Shown here in pieces: positions 28,113 through 35,180 of a stretch of DNA of 49,315 nt. This stretch comes from an uncultured Lachnospiraceae bacterium. Its GTDB lineage: Bacteria > Bacillota > Clostridia > Lachnospirales > Lachnospiraceae. The stretch is from positions 1-49,315 of the forward strand of contig CALWLM010000075.1 in assembly GCA_944381515.1 (NCBI GenBank), written 5' to 3'. The notes beneath the pieces were generated by a model, which saw only the letters and a list, made by a program, of their open reading frames with translations, did no database searches and had not been told where the DNA came from. Both the position numbers and the translations under genes were made by a program. Positions within the stretch are counted from its first letter, which is position 1. Each line of letters begins with the position of its first letter.

Positions 28113-28841
28113 ATGAAAGTACGTTATTCTCTGGAGGCATTCGCCTTGGCGTTTGTCTTATATACGACCGGTCTGGAGCTGGCTCTGGTGGCCGGAGCTA
28201 TTATTGTGGCCGCCACGATTCTGGGTGATGTCCTGGCAGGTATGGCCGGCAAGACGGTGGGCGCTGTAGTGGCTGTGATTGCAGCTTTTGCAGCTCTGTA
28301 TTTCTCCGTTTCTTACGTTGGCCTGGGAGCCGGCGATTACAGCGATTATGTTGGCGCTGCCCTGGTGGCTGTCCTGATTGGCAAGCATGTGATGGACGGT
28401 GTGGACGCTGCTTCCACCGGCGAGATTTTGAAGCAGAATTATGTGGCCCTGATTATTCTGGCAGTAGTGGCCCTGGTTCGCGAGTTTTTGGGCGGCGGAG
28501 CTGTATTCGGCTATGAGGTCGCAGATTTTGGCGTAATCAGCAGCGCTTACCAGAATGATTATTTCGGTCTGATCTTTGGCGGCCTGGGCATTGCTGCCGT
28601 CAATACGATCATCAAGAAAGAAGTTAAGACGGAGTCGCTGTGGGTGGCGGTGCCGGTGGCTGTAATGGCTGCCATTGCAGGCGCCAGCGTCAGCGCAGTG
28701 GTTGCGGCTGTGATCGCTGTGGTTCTGCTGATCAGCGTCAGAGGAAAGCTGACCTTCTCCTGCACGGGCAAGTATTTTGCCTGCCTGCCGGTGGAGATGA
28801 TTTCCCTGGGCTTCTTGACCATGATGCTTACGGTGATCTGA
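28113..28841 (+). CDS. RnfA/RnfE-like membrane protein lacking cluster cysteines
   Basis: Very hydrophobic protein of 242 residues, last gene of locus 2. LVREFLGGGAVFGYEV (122-137) closely matches LIREFLGAGTVFGIQV in RnfE, and the C-terminus FACLPVEMISLGFLTMML resembles the RnfA end FKGSPIVMITACLMAIAF. The GxC loops that bind the [2Fe-2S] cluster in RnfA and RnfE are absent; its only cysteines are Cys217 and Cys224 near the C-terminus. It looks like a diverged RnfA/E relative rather than a working copy. GTG 28104 lies inside the ribosome binding site, so ATG 28113 after AAGGAGGG is preferred. Its exact function is unknown. Confidence 0.7.
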   Translation: MKVRYSLEAFALAFVLYTTGLELALVAGAIIVAATILGDVLAGMAGKTVGAVVAVIAAFAALYFSVSYVGLGAGDYSDYVGAALVAVLIGKHVMDGVDAASTGEILKQNYVALIILAVVALVREFLGGGAVFGYEVADFGVISSAYQNDYFGLIFGGLGIAAVNTIIKKEVKTESLWVAVPVAVMAAIAGASVSAVVAAVIAVVLLISVRGKLTFSCTGKYFACLPVEMISLGFLTMMLTVI

Positions 28842-28853
28842 CGGGATAAGCCG

Positions 28854-28883
28854 TTGCACAAAAATTAGGGATATGTTATAATC
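28854..28883 (+). promoter_or_regulatory. Extended -10 promoter after rnf locus 2
   Basis: TTGCAC (28854-28859), an 18-nt spacer and perfect TATAAT (28878-28883) with TGT before it. The predicted start site lies at the first bases of the terminator hairpin at 28888. A short palindrome TTAAC-T-GTTAA (28936-28946) follows the hairpin. Confidence 0.5.
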
Positions 28884-28887
28884 GGAG

Positions 28888-28933
28888 GGTGCTCCAGAGA
28901 CTAAAAAAAGTCTTTGGGACGCCCTCTTTTATC
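28888..28933 (+). terminator. Terminator of rnf locus 2, possible attenuator
   Basis: A 16-position stem, 28888-28903 with 28910-28925, has one mismatch and three wobble pairs, an A6 loop, then TCTTTTAT. It ends locus 2 and/or attenuates transcription starting at the adjacent promoter. Confidence 0.75.
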
Positions 28934-28994
28934 GTTAACTGTTAAGAGATGAGCGGCTTCCTGCCGAATATAACAGACAGAAAGAAGATAAAAA

Positions 28995-29525
28995 ATGAGT
29001 CGAAAAAGAAACAACGAAGCGATGGTGAAACGCCTCTGCCTGTATGGTCTTTTGATTGCCCTGGCATTTGTTCTGAGCTATGTGGAGACCCTGATTCCGG
29101 TGGCGGCGGTGAGTTTTTTTGTGCCGGGTATGAAAATCGGACTGGCCAATATTGTGGTTATGGTAGCTCTCTATACTCTGGGAGCCAGGGACGCTTTTAT
29201 TTTGTCGCTGATTCGTATCGTTCTGGTGGGACTTACCTTCGGCAATACGGTGTCCATGATCTACAGCCTGAGCGGCGGTATGCTGAGCTATCTGGTTATG
29301 CTTCTGTTAAAGCTGACAGGCAAATTTACCATGGTTACAGTGAGTATCGCCGGCGGTATTTTTCACAATGTGGGACAGATCCTGATGGCAGCTCTGGTAT
29401 TGGAGAATGCAGGCGTGATAGGCTATCTGCCGGTACTGGCAGTCAGCGGTACTGTGACGGGTCTGCTGATTGGCCTGCTGGGCGGTGAAGTAACCAAGAG
29501 AATCCGGCGTGTAATGGATCGCTAG
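28995..29525 (+). CDS. Gx-type / heptaprenyl diphosphate synthase component I-like membrane protein
   Basis: Small integral membrane protein, 176 residues, about six membrane segments. The conserved stretch FVPGMKIGLANIVVMVALY and LIRIVLVGLTFGNTVSMIYSLSGGMLSYLVM matches the family annotated as Gx transporter or heptaprenyl-diphosphate synthase component I, which resembles ECF-transporter substrate-binding subunits. The family is often found beside Rnf or flavinylation genes. No isoprenyl synthase partner is next to it. Whether it handles a prenyl, quinone or flavin compound cannot be told from sequence. The ribosome binding site is weak (AGAAAGAAG). Confidence 0.75.
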   Translation: MSRKRNNEAMVKRLCLYGLLIALAFVLSYVETLIPVAAVSFFVPGMKIGLANIVVMVALYTLGARDAFILSLIRIVLVGLTFGNTVSMIYSLSGGMLSYLVMLLLKLTGKFTMVTVSIAGGIFHNVGQILMAALVLENAGVIGYLPVLAVSGTVTGLLIGLLGGEVTKRIRRVMDR

Positions 29526-29545
29526 GAGATTGTTAGGAGGGGGAC

Positions 29546-30472
29546 ATGGAGATAAAGAATACAGCAATTGTAGGAGCAGGCGCCCTGGGCGTTATGTTTG
29601 GCAGTCATATTGCCCGGACTCTGGGAAGAGACCGGGTAGTTTTTGTGGCGGATGAAGAGCGGATTGCCAGGTATCGGGCGGAGGGAATATACTGCAACGG
29701 TGAACGGGAGGATTTTCGCTACGCGGTTTGCGGCGACAGCAGCGAACAGGCGGATCTGGTCATTTTCGCCACCAAATATATGGCTTTATCCCAGGCTATA
29801 GAGGAGATACGGGCTCAGGTTCATCCCAATACGGTGTTTATCTCCCTGATTAACGGTATTGTCAGCGAAGAAGAGATTGGACGGGCTTATGGGGCGGACC
29901 GGGTGATCGGCTGCATTGCCCAGGAAATGGATTCGGTTAAGCGGGGGAACCAATTCTTCTATAATAGTATGGGAGTGCTGGTTATCGGAAACTTCGGCGG
30001 CATCCGTGATGAAAAGCTGGCTGCTCTGGAGAGCTTTTTGGATGAGGCCGGTATTTGCTATCGCGAATCCCAAAATATTGAGTACGATATGTGGAATAAG
30101 CTGATGTTTAATACGGGCATCAATCAGATCTCGGCGGTTTTTGATCTGACCTATGGAGGCGTTGCCGCCGATGAGAAAGCCAGCGGGACGATGGCGGCCG
30201 CCATGGAGGAAGCCAGAGCTGTGGCGTCTTCTCGCGGAATTATTCTGGGGGAGGAGGAGATTCCCAGATGGATGGAGGTGCTGAGACGGCTTACGCCCGA
30301 CAGTATGCCGTCCATGCGTCAGGATACATTGGCGGGCCGTCCTACGGAGGTGGAGCTTTTTGCCGGCACATTGAGACGTATCGGCCGGGAAAACGGAGTA
30401 CCTACGCCGGTTAACGACTGGCTTTACGAACAGATTCGTGCTATTGAGGAGAGGAACAGGAGAAGGGTATAA
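29546..30472 (+). CDS. Ketopantoate reductase family protein
   Basis: NAD(P)-dependent dehydrogenase of the PanE/ApbA family. The Rossmann loop VGAGALGVMFG (9-19) opens the protein; Asn184-Lys185 in WNKLMFN contains the catalytic lysine of the family, and TEVELFAG near the C-terminus provides the conserved Glu. 308 residues. ApbA-type enzymes reduce 2-dehydropantoate to pantoate for CoA synthesis, but the family also has members with other 2-keto substrates, and no other pantothenate gene is nearby, so the substrate is uncertain. GTTAGGAGGGGGAC precedes the ATG. Confidence 0.85.
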   Translation: MEIKNTAIVGAGALGVMFGSHIARTLGRDRVVFVADEERIARYRAEGIYCNGEREDFRYAVCGDSSEQADLVIFATKYMALSQAIEEIRAQVHPNTVFISLINGIVSEEEIGRAYGADRVIGCIAQEMDSVKRGNQFFYNSMGVLVIGNFGGIRDEKLAALESFLDEAGICYRESQNIEYDMWNKLMFNTGINQISAVFDLTYGGVAADEKASGTMAAAMEEARAVASSRGIILGEEEIPRWMEVLRRLTPDSMPSMRQDTLAGRPTEVELFAGTLRRIGRENGVPTPVNDWLYEQIRAIEERNRRRV

Positions 30473-30505
30473 AAGGCTGCGGCAAACGCAGGGAAAGGGG
30501 AAGAC

Positions 30506-30793
30506 ATGTTTGGGAAAAACAATAATATGGTTCGCAGATTTTACTGCTTTTACGGCCGTGTTCAGGGGGTTGGATTTCGTTTTACCGCTTCTGCCATTGC
30601 GGAGAGCCTGGGGCTGACCGGCTGGGTATGCAATCAGGATGATCACGTGGAAATGGAAGTTCAGGGTCCGGCGGATCAGATCGACGAGCTGATTCGGGGA
30701 CTGAATGGAGAAAGCGCGTGGATTCGGATTGAAAGAACGACGGTAGAGGAACGGCCGCTGAAAAGGGAGAAAAAGTTTCGGATTACTTGGTAA
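30506..30793 (+). CDS. acyP: Acylphosphatase
   Basis: Small cytoplasmic enzyme hydrolysing acyl phosphates, 95 residues. The motif YGRVQGVGFRFTASAIAESLGLTGWVCN contains both catalytic residues, Arg25 and Asn43, and the C-terminal half has the expected alpha/beta pattern (VEMEVQGPADQIDELIRGL). The ATG at 30506 follows AAAGGGGAAGAC. A bidirectional terminator lies downstream. Confidence 0.93.
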   Translation: MFGKNNNMVRRFYCFYGRVQGVGFRFTASAIAESLGLTGWVCNQDDHVEMEVQGPADQIDELIRGLNGESAWIRIERTTVEERPLKREKKFRITW

Positions 30794-30852
30794 GATTCCG
30801 GCTGCTTATTCTAAGTCATGACAGGAATGATTTAGAATGATAAAGAATGATA

Positions 30853-30886
30853 TAAAAGAGGGGATACAGACCATATCTGCATCCCC
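30853..30886. terminator. Bidirectional terminator between acyP and tRNA-Glu
   Basis: GGGGATACAGA (30860-30870) pairs with TCTGCATCCCC (30876-30886) with one mismatch. A-rich sequence precedes and TTTAAAAG follows, so on the minus strand the stem is followed by TCTTTTATAT. It ends both acyP and the tRNA-Pro-tRNA-Glu transcript. Confidence 0.75.
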
Positions 30887-30896
30887 TTTAAAAGAG

Positions 30897-30968
30897 CAGC
30901 TCGTACGGGAATCGAACCCATGTTTCCGCCGTGAGAGGGCGGCGTCTTAACCCCTTGACCAACGAGCC
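30897..30968 (-). tRNA. tRNA-Glu (CTC), copy 1
   Basis: On the minus strand a full cloverleaf: acceptor GGCTCGT/ACGAGCT, anticodon stem CCGCC/GGCGG with loop CTCTCAC (anticodon CTC, reading GAG) and T-loop GGTTCGATTCC. The 3' CCA is not encoded. It lies 15 bp after tRNA-Pro on the same strand, so they are probably co-transcribed. It is identical to copy 2. Confidence 0.93.
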
Positions 30969-30983
30969 ATATTTTTTATAAGA

Positions 30984-31057
30984 TCGAGGCGACAAGATTC
31001 GAACTTGCGACCTCCGCGTCCCGAACACGGCGCTCTACCAAACTGAGCCACGCCTCG
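30984..31057 (-). tRNA. tRNA-Pro (CGG)
   Basis: Minus strand: acceptor CGAGGCG/CGCCTCG with discriminator A; anticodon stem CCGTG/CGCGG and loop TTCGGGA (anticodon CGG, reading CCG); D-arm GGCTCAGTTTGGTAGAGC; T-loop GTTCGAATC. CCA is not encoded. It is first in a Pro-Glu pair. Confidence 0.93.
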
Positions 31058-31067
31058 ATGCCATAAT

Positions 31068-31096
31068 AGAATACCACGGGAATAGGGTTTTGTCAA
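31068..31096 (-). promoter_or_regulatory. Promoter of the tRNA-Pro-tRNA-Glu unit
   Basis: Minus strand: consensus TTGACA (31096-31091), a 17-nt spacer and TATTCT (31073-31068), about 11 bp before tRNA-Pro. Confidence 0.8.
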
Positions 31097-31152
31097 CTGT
31101 TAATTTTAAAAAAATTTGAGCTGAAAATTTTGCTTCCTGACGGCATATATCA

Positions 31153-31187
31153 GAAAAAAGACGACCAGGCATTTCGTCTGATCGTCT
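31153..31187 (-). terminator. Terminator of tRNA-Glu copy 2
   Basis: Minus strand: AGACGATCAG pairs with CTGGTCGTCT over 10 bp (one wobble), loop 9 nt, followed by T6. It separates the two tRNA units. Confidence 0.85.
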
Positions 31188-31196
31188 CTGAAAGAG

Positions 31197-31268
31197 CAGC
31201 TCGTACGGGAATCGAACCCATGTTTCCGCCGTGAGAGGGCGGCGTCTTAACCCCTTGACCAACGAGCC
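31197..31268 (-). tRNA. tRNA-Glu (CTC), copy 2
   Basis: Identical to the copy at 30897-30968; the identity covers 79 bp (30891-30969 and 31191-31269), exactly 300 bp apart, with flanks that differ at once. It has its own consensus promoter and terminator, so it is an independent unit. Confidence 0.93.
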
Positions 31269-31316
31269 AAGCTATTTATCGTGCCTCCGTGAGGCGAATC
31301 ACTTGGCACGTTGCAT

Positions 31317-31345
31317 ACTATATCATGCCCGCAAGTATTTGTCAA
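31317..31345 (-). promoter_or_regulatory. Promoter of tRNA-Glu copy 2
   Basis: Minus strand: TTGACA (31345-31340), a 17-nt spacer and TATAGT (31322-31317). GCCTC-CGT-GAGGC (31283-31295) forms a small hairpin in the 5' precursor. Confidence 0.8.
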
Positions 31346-31484
31346 CAGAAAAAATAAAAAAATTCAAAAAAAATAAAATACCAAAAATTTACAAGACTTC
31401 TGCCTTCTGATCCACATGGAATATACGTCTGATCTGCGCGCAATACGCAGCCGCGGGGAATGTGTGAAAAAGCCGTGAGATTCC

Positions 31485-31514
31485 TTGACAAGGGGGAGCA
31501 ACTCGTGGTACTGT
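31485..31514 (+). promoter_or_regulatory. Promoter of apbE
   Basis: Consensus TTGACA (31485-31490), an 18-nt spacer and TACTGT (31509-31514), 35 bp before the apbE start and divergent from tRNA-Glu copy 2. Confidence 0.65.
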
Positions 31515-31548
31515 GTTCGTTGTGAAATGCTCGGGAGGAGAAGACAAA

Positions 31549-32622
31549 ATGAGACGACGAAATAAAATGAAAATAAAGACGGTATGCCGGATGCTGTGCC
31601 TGTGTCTGATTCTGGCGGCAATGCTCGGCGGCTGTAATGCCGCAGAGGAAACGCAGGCGGAGAGTACTGCGGCCAGTACGCAGGGGAGTGCGGAGAATTC
31701 CCCGATCACGGAGTACTCTATGGACTATCTGGACACCTTTATACAGATTTCTCTGTATGATACCACGGATCGCTCCATATTGGAGCATTGCTTTGAGATC
31801 ATTGCAAGCTATGAGGACAGGCTTAGCAGGACTCTGGAAGGAACGGAGATCTATGAGCTCAACGAGACAGGATCTGTGGAGGTGGAGGACGATGTACGGG
31901 AGCTTTTGGAGTACGGCCTGTACTACAGCGAGCTGACGGACGGGGTCTTTGATATAACGGTAGAACCGATTACCAGCCTCTGGGATTTTAAAGCGGAAAA
32001 CCCTGTGCTTCCGGACCCGGATGAACTGGCTGAGGCTGTAAAGCATGTGGATTATACCAAGCTGCATCTCGACGGCAACAAGGTAACCCTGGAGGACCCT
32101 GAATCGGGAGTGGATCTGGGCGCTATCGCCAAAGGCTATATTGCAGATCAGGTTAAGGAATACCTGCAAAGCGAAGGGGTGGAGAGCGCTATCATCAATC
32201 TGGGCGGCAATGTGCTCTGCGTGGGCCACAAGCCTGATGGAACGCCCTTTAATGTGGGATTACAGTATCCCTTTGGGGCCCGAGACGATCTGATTGCCGT
32301 GGTTGAGATCGATGATTTTTCTGTGGTGACTTCCGGAATCGATCAGAGAAATTTCACCATTGACGATGTTCTCTATCATCATATACTGGATACGGAGACG
32401 GGTTATCCCGTTGACAATAATCTCTTGTCTGTGACGATTATCTCCGAAAAGTCGGTGGATGGAGACGGACTTTCGACTACCTGCTTTGCCCTGGGACTGG
32501 AAAAGGGCATGGAGCTGATTAACAGCATCGACGGCGTGTATGCCGCTTTTGTTACGGATGATTATGAGATTCATTATTCGGAAGGATTTGAGGATCATAT
32601 TCAGGTGCGAGATAATCAGTGA
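31549..32622 (+). CDS. apbE: Lipoprotein FAD:protein FMN transferase
   Basis: Attaches FMN from FAD to Thr (or Ser) of exported flavoproteins outside the membrane, with Mg2+. Signal peptide with lipobox LGGC (Cys29), then the ApbE domain: ITSLWDF region, VDLGAIAKGYIAD (188-200), NLGGN (217-221), HHILDTETGYPV and DGDGLSTTCFALG, where Asp and Thr are the metal ligands. 357 residues from ATG 31549, which follows GGGAGGAGAAGAC; an upstream frame without an RBS is ignored. Its likely targets in this window are RnfG, RnfD1, FMN1, FMN2 and the flavoprotein encoded at 4402-6420. It is not in the rnf operons and has its own promoter. Confidence 0.95.
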   Translation: MRRRNKMKIKTVCRMLCLCLILAAMLGGCNAAEETQAESTAASTQGSAENSPITEYSMDYLDTFIQISLYDTTDRSILEHCFEIIASYEDRLSRTLEGTEIYELNETGSVEVEDDVRELLEYGLYYSELTDGVFDITVEPITSLWDFKAENPVLPDPDELAEAVKHVDYTKLHLDGNKVTLEDPESGVDLGAIAKGYIADQVKEYLQSEGVESAIINLGGNVLCVGHKPDGTPFNVGLQYPFGARDDLIAVVEIDDFSVVTSGIDQRNFTIDDVLYHHILDTETGYPVDNNLLSVTIISEKSVDGDGLSTTCFALGLEKGMELINSIDGVYAAFVTDDYEIHYSEGFEDHIQVRDNQ

Positions 32623-32687
32623 CGCGGCTGGGAGAAAGGCAGCGATGCAGCCGGAAAAGGGGTAACAGAAGAACTGCAAAAAAATGC

Positions 32688-32716
32688 TTGATTTTTAAGG
32701 GCGAGTGTGCTATCAT
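32688..32716 (+). promoter_or_regulatory. Promoter of the rimP-nusA-infB operon
   Basis: TTGATT (32688-32693), a 17-nt spacer and TATCAT (32711-32716) with TGC before it (extended -10). Confidence 0.75.
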
Positions 32717-32744
32717 GTTTTACAGTGAATAGATTGTGGCTAGA

Positions 32745-32774
32745 AGAGTGGACCGAAAAGTCCACTCTTTCTAT
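32745..32774 (+). terminator. Leader hairpin upstream of rimP
   Basis: Perfect stem AGAGTGGAC-CGAAAA-GTCCACTCT (32745-32768) followed by TTCTATAT, about 22 nt after the predicted start site and before rimP. It looks like an intrinsic terminator placed as an attenuator; the tract is short, so read-through is expected. It could be a target of NusA feedback, since nusA is the second gene (inference). Confidence 0.65.
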
Positions 32775-32828
32775 ATGTAAGGCGATAGCCGGAGACACTG
32801 TCAGGAGAGAAGGGAGTCGTCGGATTTC

Positions 32829-33293
32829 ATGAAGCGAGAAGATTATGAGAAGCGTACCGAAGAGCTGCTGACGCCGATTGCGCAGGAGGGCGGCTATGAG
32901 ATCGTGGATGTGGAGTACGTCCGGGAGGGCGGGAATCGTTTCCTGCGGGCCTATGTGGATAAGCCGGGCGGTATCACGGTGGATGACTGTGAGGCAGTCA
33001 GCCGCGTCCTCAGCGACCGGCTGGACGAAGAAGACTTTATCGAGGAGAGCTATATCCTGGAAGTAAGCTCGCCAGGCCTGGGGCGTCCGCTTAAGAAGGA
33101 GAAGGATTACATTCGCAATATGGGCGAGCTGATTGAAATCCGAACCTACAGGCCCATTGACAAACAAAAGGAATTCTTAGGCGTGCTGAAAGCCTACGAT
33201 GACGACACCGTAACCATCGAGGAGGAAGACGGCTCGCAGCGTGTTTTTGAGCGGAGCATGATCGCGCTGATCCGCCAGGCGGTAATCTGGTGA
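32829..33293 (+). CDS. rimP: Ribosome maturation factor RimP
   Basis: Helps 30S subunit maturation. 154 residues with the family pattern: GYEIVDVEYVREGGNRFLRAYVDKPGGITVDDCEAVSR, then YILEVSSPGLGRPLKK (the signature PGLxRPL), and a C-terminal SH3-like domain. First gene of the nusA operon, as in most bacteria; in Bacillus it directly follows polC, whereas here 13 kb separate them. Confidence 0.96.
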   Translation: MKREDYEKRTEELLTPIAQEGGYEIVDVEYVREGGNRFLRAYVDKPGGITVDDCEAVSRVLSDRLDEEDFIEESYILEVSSPGLGRPLKKEKDYIRNMGELIEIRTYRPIDKQKEFLGVLKAYDDDTVTIEEEDGSQRVFERSMIALIRQAVIW

Positions 33294-33351
33294 CAGGCGT
33301 GCGTAGAGACTGATAGACGAGAGAAACGTTTTAGGAGGATGAAAAAAAGTC

Positions 33352-34494
33352 ATGAACAATGAACTGATGGAAGCATTGAATGTGCTGGAGAAGGAAAAGG
33401 ATATCAGTAAGGATACCCTGCTGGAGGCCATCGAGAACTCTCTCCTGACCGCCTGCAAGACGCATTTTGGAAAAATCGACAATATTAAGGCTCATGTGGA
33501 CCGTGAAACGGGTGATTTCGAGGTTTATGCGGAGCTGACGGTAGTAGACGAGGTGGAAGACCCTTCGACGCAGATCAGCCTGGATGACGCCAAGGCCATC
33601 AATGGTCAGTATCATGTGGGAGATGTGGTGCGCAAGGAGATCAAGTCCAAGGAGTTTGGCCGGATTGCCACGCAGAATGCCAAGAATGTGATCCTTCAGA
33701 AAATCCGCGAAGAAGAGAGAAAGGTTCTCTATAATCAGTTCAGCGGCAAGGAGCGCGAGGTTGTCACCGGAGTTGTTCAGAGATATTTCGGCAAAAATAT
33801 CAGCGTGAATTTGGGCAAATGCGATGCTCTTCTTGGTGAGAATGAGCAGATCAAGGGCGAGACCTTTAAGCCCAACGAAAGAATTAAGGTGTATATTCTG
33901 GAGGTCAAGGATACTACCAAGGGCCCCAGAATTCTGGTGTCCCGGACGCATCCGGAGCTGGTAAAGCGGCTGTTTGAGGCCGAGGTGGCCGAGGTCAAGG
34001 ACGGCACCGTAGAGATCAAGAGCATTGCCAGAGAGGCCGGCTCCCGCACCAAAATGGCGGTGGCTTCCAATGATCCCAACGTGGACCCGGTGGGAGCCTG
34101 TGTCGGCGTAAACGGCAGCCGCGTCGGCGCTATTGTGGATGAGCTGAGAGGCGAGAAAATCGACATTATCAACTGGAGCGATAATTCCGCCATCCTGATT
34201 GAGAATGCGCTCAGCCCGGCCAAGGTAATCTGCGTGGTGGCCGATGATGATGAGAAGACGGCCCAGGTAATTGTGCCGGATTATCAGCTGTCCCTAGCCA
34301 TCGGCAAAGAGGGACAGAACGCCAGACTGGCGGCCAGATTAACCGGTTATAAGATTGATATCAAGAGCGAGACCCAGGCCAGAGAGTCGGGTCTGCTGGA
34401 AGAGATCGGTTTTGACGAGGCCTACGAAGGCGAGTATGACGATTACGGCGAGATCTACGATGGAGATTTCAGCCCGGAAGAGCCTCTGGATTGA
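33352..34494 (+). CDS. nusA: Transcription termination/antitermination factor NusA
   Basis: RNA-polymerase-associated elongation factor affecting pausing, termination and antitermination. The N-terminal domain (LMEALNVLEKEKDISKDTLLEAIENSL) is followed by an S1 domain (VVTGVVQRYFGKNISVNLG) and two KH domains, with GACVGVNGSRVGAIVDELRGEKIDII and LAIGKEGQNARLAARLTGYKIDI. 380 residues, without the extra C-terminal repeats of proteobacterial NusA; the tail is acidic and Tyr-rich. Confidence 0.97.
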   Translation: MNNELMEALNVLEKEKDISKDTLLEAIENSLLTACKTHFGKIDNIKAHVDRETGDFEVYAELTVVDEVEDPSTQISLDDAKAINGQYHVGDVVRKEIKSKEFGRIATQNAKNVILQKIREEERKVLYNQFSGKEREVVTGVVQRYFGKNISVNLGKCDALLGENEQIKGETFKPNERIKVYILEVKDTTKGPRILVSRTHPELVKRLFEAEVAEVKDGTVEIKSIAREAGSRTKMAVASNDPNVDPVGACVGVNGSRVGAIVDELRGEKIDIINWSDNSAILIENALSPAKVICVVADDDEKTAQVIVPDYQLSLAIGKEGQNARLAARLTGYKIDIKSETQARESGLLEEIGFDEAYEGEYDDYGEIYDGDFSPEEPLD

Positions 34495-34586
34495 GATAAA
34501 GACATATTAATAAAGACATATTCGAGACAGAAGGACAGCGCATTTCCGGAAAGCAACCGGTCATATAGATAGAAAGTGGTGAGACA

Positions 34587-34865
34587 GTGAGTGGAAAGAG
34601 AAAGGAGCCGATGCGCAAGTGCATTGGCTGCGGTGAGATGAAGAGTAAAAAAGAGCTGATCCGTGTGCTGCGAACGCCGGAGGGTGAGTTTACTCTGGAC
34701 GCTACCGGACGCAAAAACGGCCGAGGGGCTTATCTGTGCCGCAACGGCGACTGCCTGGAGAAGGCGATCCGCCAAAAAGGGCTGGAGAGATCGTTTCAGG
34801 CGGCTATTCCCGCCACGGTCTACGACGATTTAAGAAAGGAGTTGTCAGAGCTTGAGGCAGAGTAA
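34587..34865 (+). CDS. rnpM: RnpM (YlxR/DUF448)
   Basis: Small basic RNA-binding protein of the YlxR family, named for modulating RNase P. RKCIGCGEMKSKKELIRVLRTPEG and GRKNGRGAYLCRNGDCLEKAIRQKGLERSF are the family motifs. 92 residues from GTG 34587. It overlaps the following L7Ae-family gene by 14 bp. nusA-ylxR-ylxQ-infB is the standard Firmicute order. Confidence 0.93.
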   Translation: MSGKRKEPMRKCIGCGEMKSKKELIRVLRTPEGEFTLDATGRKNGRGAYLCRNGDCLEKAIRQKGLERSFQAAIPATVYDDLRKELSELEAE

Positions 34866-35178
34866 GGTCTATTCTTCGCTGGGGCTGGCAACCAAAGCAG
34901 GACAGACGCAGAGCGGCGAGTTCTGCACGGAGAGAGCGGTCAAGACCGGGCAGGCGTTCCTGGTGCTTGTCGCCCAGGATGCATCGGATAATACGAAAAA
35001 AATGTTTACTAATATGTGTACTTACTACGAGGTGCCTTGTGTCATATACGGAACCAAAGGGGAGCTGGGCCATGCTATGGGAAAAGAAATGCGGGCGTCC
35101 CTGGCGGTCACCGGCGAAGGTTTCGCAAAAATGATAGAAAAGCAGCTGTGCAGTGAGGGAATCGGAGGTAATGAGTAA
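34852..35178 (+). CDS. L7Ae-family ribosomal protein-like (YlxQ)
   Basis: Kink-turn RNA-binding protein of the L7Ae/L30e/Gadd45 family. [43 protein letters not shown] is the characteristic N-terminal half, with [19 protein letters not shown] following. 108 residues from TTG 34852 inside the rnpM coding end, with AAGGAG 10 nt upstream. It lies directly before infB. Confidence 0.92.
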   Translation: MRQSKVYSSLGLATKAGQTQSGEFCTERAVKTGQAFLVLVAQDASDNTKKMFTNMCTYYEVPCVIYGTKGELGHAMGKEMRASLAVTGEGFAKMIEKQLCSEGIGGNE

Positions 35179-35180
35179 GT

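Noticed and set aside
30891..31269. tRNA repeats as attachment sites of an integrated element
   Set aside because: No integrase, excisionase or phage gene is nearby, and the repeat flanks only one tRNA-Pro gene.
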